Part shown: one piece after another, positions 1-9,027 of the stretch
How the letters are laid out: every line of letters starts with the position of its first letter
Numbering within the stretch: the stretch's first letter is position 1
From: an uncultured Ruminococcus sp.
Lineage (GTDB): Bacteria > Bacillota > Clostridia > Oscillospirales > Acutalibacteraceae
DNA length: 49,077 bases
Direction: 5' to 3'
NCBI GenBank assembly: GCA_905234535.1
Contig: CAJOII010000028.1
Coordinates: 1 to 49,077, forward strand
Notes under the pieces: generated by a model
Seen by the model: the letters and a program-made list of their open reading frames with translations, nothing else
Database searches by the model: none
What the model was told of the DNA's origin: nothing
Position numbers and translations under genes: made by a program

Positions 1-27
1 ATCTTGTGCTGTAAATGTATAACTCAT
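1..27 (-). CDS. 5' end of a CDS running off the left edge (MSYTFTAQD...)
   Basis: ATG (minus) at 27-25 preceded by GGTGAT SD-like sequence; TGGTATAAT extended -10 just upstream; only 9 codons visible. Confidence 0.35.
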
Positions 28-62
28 CGTTTCATCACCGTATACATTATACCACATCGATT

Positions 63-1055
63 TCAGCTTTTAAAGTGTTTTATTGAATAATAGTATAAAG
101 TCCTCTGGATCTTGGTCGCGTCGATGATGGTGACCTCGCCGTCAAGATCAAAGTCCGAATAACGGCGCTCTCTGCCATCCATATGATAAATGTCAACATC
201 TTCAGACAACGCCCTGATAGACGCCAGATAGCGCTGGATCACCGTCGCGTCTATGATCGTCAGACGATAGTCATCGTCCGCGTCCCCTATCGCTCTGCTG
301 ATATTGAGATCCGAAAGCGCCCCAGAGAGCCCGTCGTACGCGTCGATATAATCCTTGATATCATACAGATCGAAAAAACGACCCTGTAATACATCATAGA
401 CAGCATAGGCGGAGGGATAAACTGATGAACCGTCACAGAAGGTGACGATGCTGTCGTCGATCACCATCGCGTTATCATTCTCAGTACCGCGAAACCGATA
501 AAGATCACACGCAAGTACCCAGTCAGTTTCCTGATTTGTACTTTGATGGTGCTGAATCTCGCGATATTCGACATTCTGACGCTCCTCGTCCGTCAGCGGT
601 TCCTTGTATTGGTCCTCATATTTAAACGCGACAGAAAAACCTCCTGTGAATTCATATATATCGTACGCTTTTGAAGGTAATGCGGCTGCGATCATATCGA
701 GCTGATCATCGGTGATACGCCCCTGCCGATAAGCGTCAACCAGCTCTGTGATCGTCTCACCGTCAAAAAGATACAGCGTGCTTTCGGGAGAATAGGTATA
801 AAGATACTTTCCCATCCTGTCATTGTTTATAACACAAGCATATGCATAATCATCCCCGATCAATCGGTAAGAAAAAACCGTCAGATGATCGTCAAGATCC
901 AGTCGAAAGTCGATTAACGCCTTCGGAGGAAAGCTATCATACACTCCGGCGCGCGCGTCCATTGTACCGCGCGCATCATAAGATGCCGCGGATACCGACA
1001 ACATGGATGTCAACAGGAGTAAAACAGCTGTCAATAACGCAGCGATCCTTTTCAT
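63..1055 (-). CDS. Secreted dockerin-domain protein of unknown function
   Basis: N-terminal signal peptide MKRIAALLTAVLLLLTSMLSVSAA; C-terminal duplicated Ca-binding motif GDADDDYRLTIIDATVIQRYLASI ... FDLDGEVTIIDATKIQRTL typical of type I dockerin; AAGGAGAT SD upstream. Confidence 0.8.
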   Translation of the reverse strand: MKRIAALLTAVLLLLTSMLSVSAASYDARGTMDARAGVYDSFPPKALIDFRLDLDDHLTVFSYRLIGDDYAYACVINNDRMGKYLYTYSPESTLYLFDGETITELVDAYRQGRITDDQLDMIAAALPSKAYDIYEFTGGFSVAFKYEDQYKEPLTDEERQNVEYREIQHHQSTNQETDWVLACDLYRFRGTENDNAMVIDDSIVTFCDGSSVYPSAYAVYDVLQGRFFDLYDIKDYIDAYDGLSGALSDLNISRAIGDADDDYRLTIIDATVIQRYLASIRALSEDVDIYHMDGRERRYSDFDLDGEVTIIDATKIQRTLYYYSIKHFKS

Positions 1056-1100
1056 ACAAATATCTCCTTTCGGGATAATAACCGCGCAAAGTCCGAGCGC

Positions 1101-1666
1101 TTACACGCCTCTGACCTCAATGGTACTGATGATGTTCTCGATCTTCGAGAGGATCTCAGGGGTGTTCTCGTTCATCCAGAAGGACATGGAGAGACCGCAC
1201 ATCTCATAGCCGTCTGTGAGCGGGATCGGGGTATCGAACACGACGATATACTGACCGAAGTACTGGGCGTTCGCCGTATAGGTAACGGTCTTATACTTGT
1301 AGGCGCCGAGCTGCATCTCATCAGCGTCGACATCGGTGTTGCTCTCGGGTGTCAGGATTTTGTCGTAATATCCCATGAACTGCTCGGCTTCGTCCTTATC
1401 GTAGCACTCGTGGATCGCTACCCACCAGTTGCCGTCGTTCGAGTGGATCTGAAAACCGTCCAAGCCCATCGTCTTGGGATCGGTCTTGACGAAGATGCCT
1501 CTTGAGATCTGGGTCTCCTCCCAACCGGCGAGGGGATCCGCTTCGGTCGCTTCTTCGGTCACTTCTTCGGTGGGATCTGCCGCGGGAGAGGAGTTTCCAC
1601 AGCCCGAAAAGACACAGGATACCGATAACAGAGAGATTGCCAGAAGAAATACCAGTAGTTTTTCAT
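1101..1666 (-). pseudogene. Putative lipoprotein, frameshifted directly after the start codon
   Basis: AAGGAG SD + ATG at 1666-1664 reads MKNYWYF...; the -1 frame encodes EKLLVFLLAISLLSVSCVFSGCGNSSPAADPTEEVTEEATEADPLAGWEE continuous with the 153-aa ORF. One extra A in ATGAAAAAC restores MKKLLVFLLAISLLSVSCVFSGC (length then divisible by 3). Confidence 0.75.
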
Positions 1667-1724
1667 AAGTTCAGTCTCCTTTATTTTGGATTTATTATAA
1701 GCCCATAAGACTTTATTAACGATA

Positions 1725-4700
1725 TTATTCTGTTCTCAGAGCGATGACCGGATCCTTCTTCGCCGCCTTCTTCGAGGGGATGAAGCCGCCGATCAGAGTC
1801 AGCACGATGCTAAGCAGTACTAAAATCGCCGCAGCGCCCGCCGGCAGGATCGCCGTGACATTCTGCTGAGGCAACAGCGCATGCAGGATCGCGTTGGTGG
1901 GGATGATCAACAGATAGGTGAATCCGACGCCGAAGAGACCCGCTAACGCGCCGATGATGAAGGTCTCGGCGTTGAACACCTGAGAGATGTTCCGCTTGGA
2001 CGCGCCGAGCGCTCTCAGAATACCGATCTCCTTGCGTCGTTCCAGCACGCTGATATAGGTGATAACGCCGATCATAATGGACGACACCACCAGAGAGATC
2101 GCGACAAAGGCGATCAGGACATAGCTGATCGCGTCAACAATATCCGTGACCGAGCTCATCAGCGTATCGACCATATCGGTATAGGAGATAACCTTGTCGT
2201 CCTCGCCGTTTTTCTCGGCGGTCTTGTTATACCGCTCGATGATGTCCTTGACCGCTTTCTTGCCGTTAAAGTCGGTCGGGAAAATGGTGATGGTAGAAGG
2301 CTTTGATAGCTCGGCGTAGCCGAATTTCTTGAGATTGTTCTCGTAGCTTTTCTCTTCTTTGGAGAGCATGGAGAGGAGCAGGTTTGACATCTCGTTCATA
2401 TCCATACCGGCAGAGAACAGCTTAGAGAACGAATCAGAGCTGAAATCGAACGCGTTCGTCAGGCTGTTCGACAGCGAGCTGCCGAGCGTGCTCATATAGG
2501 AGACCATCGCTTCGCTGATGCTGTCAGCAACGCTGTTCATCACCGAGGACATCACGCCGGAGAACGCAGAGGAGAACTTCGTCATATATTCCGAGAAGAC
2601 CGACTCAAGCTCTTTGGTATCAATGATATCGGAGACGGTATCCGTGATCAGCTTCTGCGCCTCATCGGTCGAGAGATACTCTGTAAAAGACTTGAGAAGC
2701 GATGAGACCGTGGGCAGGGTATGTGCCTCGGCATAACTCTGATAGGCAGAGAGCAGATCGTCTGTGAGTGCTTTGAGCTGAGCGTCGGTGGGTACGATCT
2801 TCGCGATCTTCTCGTTCAAAGCCGCGACACCTGACGAAATGATCGCCTGTACCTCGGGTGAGTTCAGATACCGAGCGAGCAGCTCGGGAGTACTCTCTTC
2901 GGCGCCCGCCGCCTCAAGGTACGCGGAGTAGCCCGCCATAATGTCGGTGACGATCTGTGTGAGCTCTTCTTCTGAGAACAGGTCCTTGGTATTCTCGGAG
3001 AGGATCGCGGTGATATCCCTCTCGATCACCGCCGCCGCCTCGTCGGAGCTGATGAAGGACGCGATCGCGTCCAGAAACTTCGTATAGTCGGAGGAAGGAT
3101 TCTTCTGAGCGTATTTGGAGAAGCCGTCGAGCAGCTGTGAGAAGACCTCTTCGAGCTTCTCTTCGGAGATATTGATCTTGACCTTGGAGAAGATCTCCTT
3201 CAGATCCTTCTCGGAGAGCGAGGGCATCGCTGACGCCAGCTGATCGAGAGAGATCGCGCCGCTGAGATCCATGCTTGAGAAATCTAAAGAGGACAGATCT
3301 ATTGAAGACAGATCAAAGTCGGATGAATCGAGATCAAAGTCGAACATCTTCGACAGAGCGTCGGCGTCTACAGAGAACAGCGAGCTCATATCAAAGTCCT
3401 TGTCGTCCTTCATCTCTGAGAACTTCTTGCCGGAGATGACATCGACCTCGGGATTCTCCTTCTGGGCTTTGACAACGCCGCTCTTCTGCGCGGCTTCGAT
3501 CATATGACGGGTCAAAGACGCGGGATAGTTGATGCCGTATTCGAGCGCAGAAGCAGAAGAACCGTCCACGGGCGCGACGACGCCCACGACCGTGATATCC
3601 TCGGCGTCTTTTAACAGTGTTTTGATATACTTATCATCTGAGGAGCGATCCGCCCAGACCTTGTACTCCTTGTCGTAGGTATAGTAGTCACAGCTGTTCA
3701 AAAGCTTGAAGCTGATGCCGAGAAAGTCCTCATAGCTGAAGGTAGCGGCGCCAGAGTTATCCTCGGTGGACTTGCCCTCGGAGAAGTTCTTCACCATCTC
3801 GTCGAGCTTCTTTGGATCCTTGAGCCCTAAGGCGAAGAGCGTCAGATCGGCGATGCTGCCGTTCTCGGTCACGACAACCACGCACTCGTGATAGTCCTTC
3901 GGCCAGCGGCCGGCTTTGACATCGTAGGAGGAGACATAGAGCTTCTCGTTCTCAGGCATCGCGTAGAAAGAATCGGTGCTTGAGAAAGCGGAGATCAGAG
4001 AGTTTGACGCACCCTCTGAACCTGAGAAGCCTAAGGATGAGAAGCTCGTGTCGGGATTGACCCTTCTGAAAGAGTCATCGTCGCCGACCGTGTATATCTG
4101 CGGTGTAACGGCATAAGAATATTCGATTGCCTGAACATAGTTATCAATATCGCACTCATCGCTCTCAAAAAACGCCTTGAGTGATTTGAGATCATTCGGC
4201 TTGACATTCGAGAGAAAGCCGGTGACGGTCTTGAGCTCCGTAACATCGGCGCCGTTCGTAACTGAATCCATCGCGCTGCCCATACTGGTCAGATACATTG
4301 ACTCAAGGTTGATGCTCGTATCGTTGATGGTCAGCGGATAGCTCTGCAGACTCTCTTCCTCGATGTTCTTGATATAGGTATCGGCGCCGGTGGACATCGA
4401 GAGGATCATCGCGATGCCGATGATGCCGATCGAACCCGCGACGGATACCAATATGGTGCGCGCCTTCTTCGTCCACAGGTTATTGAACGAGAGCAGCAGC
4501 GCTGTCAGATACGACATCGAGGATCTGCCCATGTTCCGATGCACGGCGGAGGTTTCCTTCTTCGGCTCATAGGGGTCTGTGTCGGAGATGATCCTGCCGT
4601 CCTTGAGCTCGACGATACGGGTGGAATACTCCTGCGCGAGCTCCGGGTTATGGGTGACCATCACGACAAGCCTATCCCCCGCTACTTCTTTGAGCAGATC

Positions 4701-5243
4701 CATGATATGGACACTGGTCTCGGAGTCGAGCGCGCCGGTAGGCTCATCCGCAAGCAGAATATCGGGATCGTTAACTAACGCGCGCGCGATCGCGACCCTC
4801 TGCATCTGTCCGCCGGAAAGCTGTGAGGGCTTCTTGTGGATCTGATCTCCAAGCCCCACCTCAGAGAGCGCTTCTGTCGCTCTCTCACGGCGCTCTTTGG
4901 ATGAGATGCCGCTGATCGTGAGCGCGAGTTCGACATTGGAGAGAATCGTCTGGTGCGGGATCAGGTTATAGCTTTGAAAGACAAAGCCGACAGAGTGGTT
5001 GCGGTATGAATCCCAGTCGCGGTCACTATAGTGCTTGGTGGAGACCCCGTTGATGACGAGATCTCCCTCATCATAGCGGTCGAGACCGCCGATGATATTG
5101 AGCAGGGTCGTCTTGCCGGAGCCGGAGGGCCCTAAGATCGAGACAAACTCGCTGTCCCGAAGTGACAGAGAGACATCATCCAGCGCCTGCTGGACTAAAT
5201 CGCCTGTTTTGTACTGTTTGGAGACATTTTGGATTTGCAGCAT
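1725..5243 (-). CDS. ABC transporter, ATPase fused to FtsX/MacB-type permease with very large extracytoplasmic domain
   Basis: Walker A GPSGSGKTTL, signature LSGGQMQR, Walker B ILLADEPTGALD; C-terminal FtsX-like TM segment ISVLERRKEIGILRALGASKRNISQVFNAE; probable start MLQIQNVSKQYKTGD. Confidence 0.9.
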   Translation of the reverse strand: MLQIQNVSKQYKTGDLVQQALDDVSLSLRDSEFVSILGPSGSGKTTLLNIIGGLDRYDEGDLVINGVSTKHYSDRDWDSYRNHSVGFVFQSYNLIPHQTILSNVELALTISGISSKERRERATEALSEVGLGDQIHKKPSQLSGGQMQRVAIARALVNDPDILLADEPTGALDSETSVHIMDLLKEVAGDRLVVMVTHNPELAQEYSTRIVELKDGRIISDTDPYEPKKETSAVHRNMGRSSMSYLTALLLSFNNLWTKKARTILVSVAGSIGIIGIAMILSMSTGADTYIKNIEEESLQSYPLTINDTSINLESMYLTSMGSAMDSVTNGADVTELKTVTGFLSNVKPNDLKSLKAFFESDECDIDNYVQAIEYSYAVTPQIYTVGDDDSFRRVNPDTSFSSLGFSGSEGASNSLISAFSSTDSFYAMPENEKLYVSSYDVKAGRWPKDYHECVVVVTENGSIADLTLFALGLKDPKKLDEMVKNFSEGKSTEDNSGAATFSYEDFLGISFKLLNSCDYYTYDKEYKVWADRSSDDKYIKTLLKDAEDITVVGVVAPVDGSSASALEYGINYPASLTRHMIEAAQKSGVVKAQKENPEVDVISGKKFSEMKDDKDFDMSSLFSVDADALSKMFDFDLDSSDFDLSSIDLSSLDFSSMDLSGAISLDQLASAMPSLSEKDLKEIFSKVKINISEEKLEEVFSQLLDGFSKYAQKNPSSDYTKFLDAIASFISSDEAAAVIERDITAILSENTKDLFSEEELTQIVTDIMAGYSAYLEAAGAEESTPELLARYLNSPEVQAIISSGVAALNEKIAKIVPTDAQLKALTDDLLSAYQSYAEAHTLPTVSSLLKSFTEYLSTDEAQKLITDTVSDIIDTKELESVFSEYMTKFSSAFSGVMSSVMNSVADSISEAMVSYMSTLGSSLSNSLTNAFDFSSDSFSKLFSAGMDMNEMSNLLLSMLSKEEKSYENNLKKFGYAELSKPSTITIFPTDFNGKKAVKDIIERYNKTAEKNGEDDKVISYTDMVDTLMSSVTDIVDAISYVLIAFVAISLVVSSIMIGVITYISVLERRKEIGILRALGASKRNISQVFNAETFIIGALAGLFGVGFTYLLIIPTNAILHALLPQQNVTAILPAGAAAILVLLSIVLTLIGGFIPSKKAAKKDPVIALRTE

Positions 5244-5343
5244 AAGCATCACCGAATAATAATTTTTTCTATATACCTTCATATGAGAAAGCGGGGATCA
5301 GTCCGTCAGAAAACCATACTCTGACGGATATCCCCGACTTGTG

Positions 5344-7668
5344 TTAAATTGCTTCTACCGAGAGGCTCTCGCCGTCCGAGGAAAGCGCGATCGCGGAGAG
5401 CTTGCCCTCGCCCGCGAGGATGAGCTGCTCGGTGATCTTATCTTCTACTTCCTTGCGGATCAGGTTGCGCAGATCTCTCGCGCCGGACTGTCCGGAGCAG
5501 GACTTCTTCGCTAAATACTCACACGCCTTGTCGTCAAAGCGGAACTCGATACCCTTTTCATGCAGGGTGGGAACATACTCAGAGAGCATCAGGCGCGCAA
5601 TCTTGACGAAATCTTCGTCACTGAGGTTTTTGAACGCGATCACCTCATCGACACGCGCGATAAACTCGGGTCTCAGGAACTCTCTGAGGCCTTTCATCAC
5701 GCGCTCTTTGGTCGCGTCTTCTGAGGATCTGCCGAAGCCCAAAGCGTTCTCTCGCTTATCGGAGCCGGCGTTCGAGGTCATCACGATCACGGTGTTGGAG
5801 AAATCGACCACTCTGCCGTGGGCGTCGGTGAGCTTGCCCTCGTCGAGGATCTGCAGAAGGATGTTCATCACATCGGGATGAGCCTTCTCGATCTCATCAA
5901 AGAGCAGGACGGAGTACGGGCGTCTTCTGACCTTTTCGGTGACCTGCCCCGCCTCGTCGTAGCCGACATAGCCGGGAGGGGAACCGATGATCTTGGAGAC
6001 GGAGTGCTTCTCCATAAACTCAGACATATCCAAGCGGATCAGGGTCTCAGGCGTGTCGAACAGCTCCTGAGAGAGCACCTTGACCAGCTCGGTCTTGCCG
6101 ACGCCGGTGGGACCGACGAAGATAAACGACGCGGGTCTTCTGCGCGGAGAGATCTGTACACGGCTGCGTTTGATCGCTTTTGAGAGCGCCTCGACCGCCT
6201 CATCCTGTCCGATGATCTTCTCCTTGAGGTGTTCCTCGATATCCATGAGCTTTAAGAGCTCATTCTCTCTGACTCTTGCCTGAGGGATACCCGTCCACAG
6301 CTCGATGACCTTTGCGAGATCCACCTCGGTCACGCCCGTGACGAGATCCTCTTCGTTGATTTTTGAGAGCTGCTCGTCGACACGCGCAAGCTCGGAGGTA
6401 ACTGTCGCAAGCTGCTCATAGTCGATGGTCTCTTCGGAAGAGATCGCCTCTTTCGTCAGAGAAAGCGACCTTTTCTCTTCGTTTAATTTCTCATATTCTT
6501 CCCGCTCTTTGTTCCTCAAAGAGGCGCAGGCGCACGCTTCGTCAAGAAGGTCGATCGCCTTGTCGGGCAGGAATCGGTCGGTGATGTATCTCTCGGAGAA
6601 GATCGCCGCCTTGCGGATGACATCATCGCTGACAGATACATTATGATGGGTCTCGTAGTATTCTTTGACGCCCATCAGGATATCGATGGTATCGCCGATG
6701 GAGGGCTCCCCTACCTTGACCGGCTGGAATCGTCTCTCCAAGGCGGAATCCTTCTCGATATACTTGCGGTATTCGTTAAAGGTGGTCGCGCCGATGACCT
6801 GGATCTCGCCGCGGGACAGTGCGGGCTTTAAGATATTGGCGGCGTTCATGGTTCCCTCTGAGTCTCCCCCGCCGACGAGGTTATGCACCTCATCGATGAA
6901 GAGAATGATATTGCCGGCGTCCTTGACCTCTTTGGTGAGGCCCTTGATGCGGCTCTCATACTGACCTCTGAACTGGGTGCCCGCGATCAGCGCGGTAAGA
7001 TCTAAGAGCTGGATCTCTTTGTCCTTCAATCTATACGGAACATTTCCCTGCGCGATCCTGAGCGCTAAGCCCTCGGCAATAGCGGTTTTGCCGACACCGG
7101 GCTCGCCGATCAGACAGGGGTTGTTCTTGGTTCTTCTCGACAGTATCTGAATCACGCGCTCGATCTCTTTGTCTCTGCCGACAACGCGGTCGGTCCTGCC
7201 CTCGCGCGCCTTGCGGGTCAGATCCTCGCAGTAGAGACTGATATGCTTTCTATTCTTCTGCTTCTTCTCTTTTTTCTGCTTTTCGGAGGTGCCGGCAGTA
7301 CCCGCGCTTCGGTTACCGTTGAACATATTGAAGAAGTTCGGAAACGACGGAGCACCGCCGGGGGTGAAGCCGTCCTCGCCCTCATCCCCTTCTTCTCCTT
7401 CGGGAGCGTCTGCAGGTGTAAGCCCCATGCTCTCGGCGAGCTGAGACATATCGCCCATGTCTCCCATATTCTCCATGATAGAGTCCATCTGCTCCTGCAC
7501 ATTCTCAAGGTCATCCGAGGAGATGCCCATCCTCTTCAAAATATCGTCGACGGGTTTGATCCCGAGCTCTTTGGCGCAAACAAGGCAGTAGCCCTTGGGC
7601 TGGTCGTCCTCTTTGTTATTGGACACAAATACGACAGCGGGTCTCTTCCCGCATTTACAACAAATCAT
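5344..7668 (-). CDS. clpE: ClpE-like Clp/Hsp100 ATPase with N-terminal zinc finger
   Basis: Two AAA+ modules (GEPGVGKTAIAEGLA; GPTGVGKTELVKVLS), C-terminal ClpB D2 small domain; N-terminus CCKCGKR...GYCLVCAKELG zinc finger instead of Clp_N repeats. Confidence 0.82.
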   Translation of the reverse strand: MICCKCGKRPAVVFVSNNKEDDQPKGYCLVCAKELGIKPVDDILKRMGISSDDLENVQEQMDSIMENMGDMGDMSQLAESMGLTPADAPEGEEGDEGEDGFTPGGAPSFPNFFNMFNGNRSAGTAGTSEKQKKEKKQKNRKHISLYCEDLTRKAREGRTDRVVGRDKEIERVIQILSRRTKNNPCLIGEPGVGKTAIAEGLALRIAQGNVPYRLKDKEIQLLDLTALIAGTQFRGQYESRIKGLTKEVKDAGNIILFIDEVHNLVGGGDSEGTMNAANILKPALSRGEIQVIGATTFNEYRKYIEKDSALERRFQPVKVGEPSIGDTIDILMGVKEYYETHHNVSVSDDVIRKAAIFSERYITDRFLPDKAIDLLDEACACASLRNKEREEYEKLNEEKRSLSLTKEAISSEETIDYEQLATVTSELARVDEQLSKINEEDLVTGVTEVDLAKVIELWTGIPQARVRENELLKLMDIEEHLKEKIIGQDEAVEALSKAIKRSRVQISPRRRPASFIFVGPTGVGKTELVKVLSQELFDTPETLIRLDMSEFMEKHSVSKIIGSPPGYVGYDEAGQVTEKVRRRPYSVLLFDEIEKAHPDVMNILLQILDEGKLTDAHGRVVDFSNTVIVMTSNAGSDKRENALGFGRSSEDATKERVMKGLREFLRPEFIARVDEVIAFKNLSDEDFVKIARLMLSEYVPTLHEKGIEFRFDDKACEYLAKKSCSGQSGARDLRNLIRKEVEDKITEQLILAGEGKLSAIALSSDGESLSVEAI

Positions 7669-8312
7669 ATACCTTCTCCTTTCGTATCAGTATCGGCCTT
7701 GGTGACCTGAGCGGTCACCTCTTGTTTTTTGTCAGATTGTTTCAGATCCCTCTTGATTTGAATATACATCGCCGCATAGTTAATCAGCGAGAAAAGCATC
7801 ATAAACGCCGTCACGGACAGCATAATAATCGAGATCAGACGGTTCTCATATTCAAATACCTTCATCAGCACGATCACACCGACCGTCACATAGAACATCA
7901 CGGTGGACAGCTTGCCGTACCACTTGGACTTGGGCGGGATTACGCCGCGTTTAATGATATCGGTGCCGCCGATCAGCATCAATACATCCTTGACGACCAT
8001 GATGATCATCAGCGGCAGCACAAACGGCTCGATCACGATCAGACAGACGCCGACCGCGATCAGGGTGAGCTTGTCGGCGAGGGGATCTAAGATCTTGCCG
8101 AGTTCCGATTCCTGATGGAAGCGTCTCGCAATCACGCCGTCAAGACAGTCGGTCAGACCTGATACGACGATGATGATGACCGCGGGCAGATACATCCCGT
8201 CCAGAAAGCATACGACAAATGGCGTGATCAGGATAATCCGAAACATCGAGAGGATATTCGGGATCGTAAAAGTATTTTTGCTGAGTGGTTCGTTGTTTTG
8301 TTGTGTCTTCAT
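7665..8312 (-). CDS. pgsA: CDP-diacylglycerol--glycerol-3-phosphate 3-phosphatidyltransferase
   Basis: CDP-alcohol phosphatidyltransferase motif DGVIARRFHQESELGKILDPLADKL; ATGA overlap with downstream clpE-like gene. Confidence 0.9.
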   Translation of the reverse strand: MKTQQNNEPLSKNTFTIPNILSMFRIILITPFVVCFLDGMYLPAVIIIVVSGLTDCLDGVIARRFHQESELGKILDPLADKLTLIAVGVCLIVIEPFVLPLMIIMVVKDVLMLIGGTDIIKRGVIPPKSKWYGKLSTVMFYVTVGVIVLMKVFEYENRLISIIMLSVTAFMMLFSLINYAAMYIQIKRDLKQSDKKQEVTAQVTKADTDTKGEGI

Positions 8313-8339
8313 TATTTGATATTCCTTAAATATTGTTTC

Positions 8340-9020
8340 TTAAAACAAAGTCGTAAGTGATGAGAATATATTACCAGAATAAAAGTGATAAAAAATGTAC
8401 GAATTGTAAATTGTTGATTCAGAAAAGAAATAAGAATCGGGTTTAATCAGCGGCAGGAGCAGTTTCAGAAGATATGCGAGCAGGAAGATGGCCACAATCG
8501 CTTCCAAAAGTCCCAGCACACCGCCGAAGAAGCGGTTGACTCCTTTGAGCGCAGTGGTCTCAAACACTTTCGAGAGCGGTTTTGCGACCAAAAGGCGCAG
8601 GATCACGCACAAGAGCGAAAAAATCACAATCGTCGCGATCAGCGAGATCAGCGAGAGAATCAGCGGTCTGACCGCACCCTCTACCGTTTCGGATACACCG
8701 CTCGCGGTAGACGCTACCGACATATCGAGCTTAGTATCCGACAGCGAAAAGAAGGATCTGAGCGTATCGGGAAGCGCGTCTAATATCGATGAGACGGTGC
8801 CGTTCGCGGTATTGGTCACAGAATCCGAGACAGAGCTCAGGATCGAATCCTTGATCACGCCGTTATAGAACGCGCCCGCAACCAGCTCTCCCAAGAATAC
8901 CGCCGCTACATACGAGACGATCACGGTGATGAAGTTCAGAAGGGTTTTCGCAGCGCCTTTGATTGCGCCGATGACGATACAGACGATCGCGATAAGGATA
9001 GTAATCAGATCATAGATCAT
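8340..9020 (-). CDS. CvpA family membrane protein
   Basis: Four TM helices, GAIKGAAKTLLNF and FGGVLGLLEAIVAIFLLAYLL pattern typical of CvpA. Confidence 0.7.
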   Translation of the reverse strand: MIYDLITILIAIVCIVIGAIKGAAKTLLNFITVIVSYVAAVFLGELVAGAFYNGVIKDSILSSVSDSVTNTANGTVSSILDALPDTLRSFFSLSDTKLDMSVASTASGVSETVEGAVRPLILSLISLIATIVIFSLLCVILRLLVAKPLSKVFETTALKGVNRFFGGVLGLLEAIVAIFLLAYLLKLLLPLIKPDSYFFSESTIYNSYIFYHFYSGNIFSSLTTLF

Positions 9021-9027
9021 ATATGCC

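Noticed and set aside
5294-5336. Hairpin GTCCGTCAGA...TCTGACGGAT as an intrinsic terminator
   Set aside because: Strong inverted repeat but no T tract on the minus strand; left unclassified.
5402-5881. 159-aa plus-strand ORF
   Set aside because: Shadow of the clpE-like gene.
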